From: Paenibacillus silviterrae
Lineage (GTDB): Bacteria; Bacillota; Bacilli; Paenibacillales; NBRC-103111
Direction: 5' to 3'
NCBI RefSeq assembly: GCF_030167925.1
Contig: NZ_JASKUT010000001.1
Location: 4,424,501 to 4,488,500, forward strand
Length of the DNA stretch: 64,000 bases
Shown one piece after another: positions 61,814 through 64,000 of the stretch. Both the position numbers and the translations under genes were made by a program. Below the pieces are notes generated by a model. It was not told the origin of the DNA and did not search any database. It saw only the letters and a list, made by a program, of their open reading frames with translations. How positions within the stretch are numbered: the stretch's first letter is position 1; every line of letters starts with the position of its first letter.

Positions 61814-63765
61814 CCATAGAGGAGCACGTTCTTAAAATAAAGGGACCTATTTTAATACTAGGCGCAAGCGGCTTTGTTGGTTCTAACATGCTAATGCATC
61901 TGTTGAAGTACAGGGAGGACGTTTACGGAACTACAAGAAAGAAGGACACTTGGAGATTACAGCAAATTGATCCTAGCCACATTGTTGAAGTCGATTTGAA
62001 TATTGAAGCCAATATCGAACAAATAATTTCCCAATTAAAGCCGAAAACAGTAATCAATTTAATTGCCTACGGGGCTTACTCTTTTGAAAATGACGATGAG
62101 AAAATATATAAAACTAATTTTTTAATGGTGGAAAAGTTGGTGAGGGTACTTGAGAAGGAGCCAATATCCGTATTCTTGCATGCGGGAAGTTCCTCAGAGT
62201 ACGGTGATAATAGTGCCGGACCGAGCGAAGAAGAGCCTTGTTACCCGAACAGTTCATATTCGGTTTCGAAATTATCGGCTGCCCATTTATTAATGTACTA
62301 TGGAAAAAAGAAAGGGTTTCCTTGTGCCAATTTAAGACTATATTCAGTATATGGACCTTTTGAAGATTCCTCGAGATTGATTCCCCAAGTTGTCATCGAA
62401 GGAATGAACGGTAAATATCCGAATTTCGTGAATCCTCTTATATCAAGGGATTTTATTTATATAGACGATGTTATTAAAGCATTTATATTAGCCGCTGTGA
62501 ACTTATCAAAAGAAAATTACGGAGAGAGTTTTAATATCGGTACCGGCCGTGAGACAACCATTGGAACAGTTGCGGAATTTGCAAAAAGTAAATTTGGCAT
62601 TCCCATGGAACCGAATTTTAATATGCCCGATCGGAAATGGGATCGATCAAATTGGTATGCCAATCCTGATAAAGCAAATAAGTTGCTATCTTGGAAAGCC
62701 ACCGTCACGTTTAACGAAGGATTGGATAAATTTATTGAATGGTATAAGAACTATTATCAATCGAACTATCGTTTCAATACGAAATTTGTAGAACCAAAAA
62801 CCAAAAACTCTGTAAGTGTGATAGTTGCATGTTACAAAGATCAAGAAGCTATCCCCATCATGTACCAGAGATTAAAAACTATCTTTGAAAAGCTGCAAGT
62901 TGATTACGAAATTATTTTTGTGAATGACAATAGTCCGGACAATTCGGAAGACGTTATCGCAGGTATAAGTAACGCCGACCCAAGGGTTATAGGCATATCC
63001 CACTCACGTAATTTCGGTTCACAGGCTGCATTTAGAAGTGGTATGGAAATGGCAAGCAAGGATTCCTGTGTATTGATGGATGGCGATTTACAGGACCCGC
63101 CTGAACTACTGGAATCGTTCATTGCGAAGTGGCGCGAAGGTTATGATGTCGTTTTTGGACGCAGGGTCAAGCGCGAAGCGCCTTTTTACATGCAAGTGGC
63201 TTATAAATTCTTTTATCGAGTATTTGATTATTTTTCATATTTAGCGATTCCGCATGATGCGGGAGATTTCTGTTTGATGGATAAAAAAGTTGTGAAACAT
63301 ATGCTATCCTTCCAGGAAAGAGATTTGTTCTGGAGGGGGATAAGAGCGTTTATTGGTTTTAAACAAACAGGTGTAGATTATCTTCGTCCGGAAAGAATGT
63401 TCGGAAGATCTACAAATAACCTCAGAAGTAATATTAACTGGGCAAAAAAAGGCATATTGTCCTTTAGTCATACCCCATTAACCATATTAAGTTATACTGG
63501 ATCTGTACTTTTATTGATAACTACGATTCTTTGCATTATACAGATTATCGGACGAATCCTTTTGCCTAGCTTGGTACCCCAAGGCGTTACTACGATACTA
63601 TTATCAGTGTTATTTTTCGGATCTGTTAATTTATTTGCCATAGGAATTGTAGGGGAATACATTGCCAAAATTTTTGATGAAGTAAAAGGGCGGCCAGCTT
63701 TCATCCGAAAAAATATCATTTCTCATGGCGAAGTTATTCCTGTGGAACATACGGAGCCCAAGTAG
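61810..63765 (+). CDS. Fused nucleotide-sugar SDR and polyprenyl-type GT2 glycosyltransferase
   Basis: This is a 651-residue two-domain protein. Residues 1-320 are an extended SDR (LILGASGFVGSNML near 15, YSVSKLSAAH with YxxxK near 153, RDFIYIDDV near 217). Residues 335-650 are a family-2 glycosyltransferase of the DPM1/GtrB type (VSVIVACYKDQEAIP near 336, FVNDNSPDNSEDV, DGDLQDPPELL) with two C-terminal membrane spans (about 560-620). One chain would thus finish a sugar and load it onto a lipid carrier or acceptor. It overlaps the transketolase gene by four bases. A broken copy lies at 52.7-54.6 kb. Confidence 0.9.
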   Translation: MTIEEHVLKIKGPILILGASGFVGSNMLMHLLKYREDVYGTTRKKDTWRLQQIDPSHIVEVDLNIEANIEQIISQLKPKTVINLIAYGAYSFENDDEKIYKTNFLMVEKLVRVLEKEPISVFLHAGSSSEYGDNSAGPSEEEPCYPNSSYSVSKLSAAHLLMYYGKKKGFPCANLRLYSVYGPFEDSSRLIPQVVIEGMNGKYPNFVNPLISRDFIYIDDVIKAFILAAVNLSKENYGESFNIGTGRETTIGTVAEFAKSKFGIPMEPNFNMPDRKWDRSNWYANPDKANKLLSWKATVTFNEGLDKFIEWYKNYYQSNYRFNTKFVEPKTKNSVSVIVACYKDQEAIPIMYQRLKTIFEKLQVDYEIIFVNDNSPDNSEDVIAGISNADPRVIGISHSRNFGSQAAFRSGMEMASKDSCVLMDGDLQDPPELLESFIAKWREGYDVVFGRRVKREAPFYMQVAYKFFYRVFDYFSYLAIPHDAGDFCLMDKKVVKHMLSFQERDLFWRGIRAFIGFKQTGVDYLRPERMFGRSTNNLRSNINWAKKGILSFSHTPLTILSYTGSVLLLITTILCIIQIIGRILLPSLVPQGVTTILLSVLFFGSVNLFAIGIVGEYIAKIFDEVKGRPAFIRKNIISHGEVIPVEHTEPK

Positions 63766-63781
63766 AGGAGTCTTTGAACTA

Positions 63782-64000
63782 ATGGTTATTTCAAGGTCCT
63801 GTCCTGTATGTGACAACGGCGAGAATTACGAATTATACGCCAAAGCGAACTATGATTTAAGTAAATTAGATGAGTTTGCTTTTGCTTCACGTAAGATGCC
63901 CGAATATATGCATTACAATTTAGTGAAATGTAACGAGTGTGACACTGTTTATGCCAATGAAATCATCCATGAAATTCTGAACCTGACAACATTGTACGAA
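63782..64000 (+). CDS. SAM methyltransferase with zinc-binding N terminus (cut by window end)
   Basis: Seventy-three codons are open to the last base. The start MVISRSCPVCD and the later VKCNECDTVYA give a four-cysteine zinc-binding head like that of sugar C-methyltransferases (TylC3/TcaB9 style). The decayed copy at 54.6-54.85 kb continues past this point into LDIGT, part of a methyltransferase motif I, which supports the call. The ATG is preceded by AGAGGAG at 63763-63769, 17 bases after the SDR-GT2 gene. A branching or C-methylation role on the nearby dTDP-sugar is an inference. Confidence 0.7.
   Translation, partial: MVISRSCPVCDNGENYELYAKANYDLSKLDEFAFASRKMPEYMHYNLVKCNECDTVYANEIIHEILNLTTLYE

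Overview
The window looks like a chromosomal segment of a low-to-moderate GC, endospore-type Bacillota, most likely a Paenibacillus or close relative. This is inferred from groESL behind a CIRCE operator, a guanine riboswitch in front of a purine permease, tandem leucine T-boxes in front of leuA, a MoxR/DUF58/transglutaminase operon and a ywqB-ywqA-like SWIM/SNF2 pair. No rRNA, tRNA or CRISPR array was seen, and the species cannot be fixed by eye.

Region 1 (1-31.9 kb) is a balanced-GC housekeeping backbone. In order it holds a three-gene ABC-2 exporter, a Bcp peroxiredoxin, a secreted polysaccharide deacetylase, the MoxR-DUF58-transglutaminase operon, one intact IS3-family element, guaA, a riboswitch-controlled purine permease, leuA behind two T-boxes, an ABC-F ATPase on the minus strand, 5-formyl-THF cyclo-ligase, a molybdenum-cofactor block (moaC, mogA/moaB-like, moeA-like) running into tatA-tatC, groES-groEL, and the SWIM/SNF2 pair. 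The spacer between leuA and the ABC-F gene carries a cluster of DnaA-box-like sites, including three exact copies of the consensus. A weaker group lies upstream of guaA.

Region 2 (about 32.3-51.5 kb) switches abruptly to AT-rich DNA and is one long plus-strand polysaccharide operon. It encodes a Wzz-like protein, a membrane nucleotide-sugar 4,6-dehydratase, a Wzy/ligase-like protein with a helical tail, an SDR, and homologues of all five enzymes of the Wbp route to UDP-2,3-diacetamido-2,3-dideoxy-mannuronic acid (WbpA, B, E, D, I types). It also encodes a flippase, a second polymerase candidate, an AsnB-type amidotransferase, two GT4 glycosyltransferases and an initiating phosphoglycosyl transferase. 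Together these make up a Wzx/Wzy-dependent pathway for an acidic, possibly amidated, cell-surface glycan.

Region 3 (51.5-64 kb) is a second, mosaic glycan region. It has a secreted beta-propeller protein, then a graveyard: a decayed copy of a downstream epimerase/glycosyltransferase/methyltransferase module, interrupted by an intact acyltransferase, plus scraps of IS3 and IS66 transposases. After that comes an intact set: a GT-C-like membrane protein, a methyltransferase, RmlA, RmlB, a split transketolase, an SDR-GT2 fusion and a methyltransferase cut by the window end. No rmlC or rmlD is present. The set therefore looks like a route from dTDP-4-keto-6-deoxyglucose to something other than rhamnose, possibly a two-carbon-branched methylated sugar. 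This is the most likely place for undescribed chemistry in the window.
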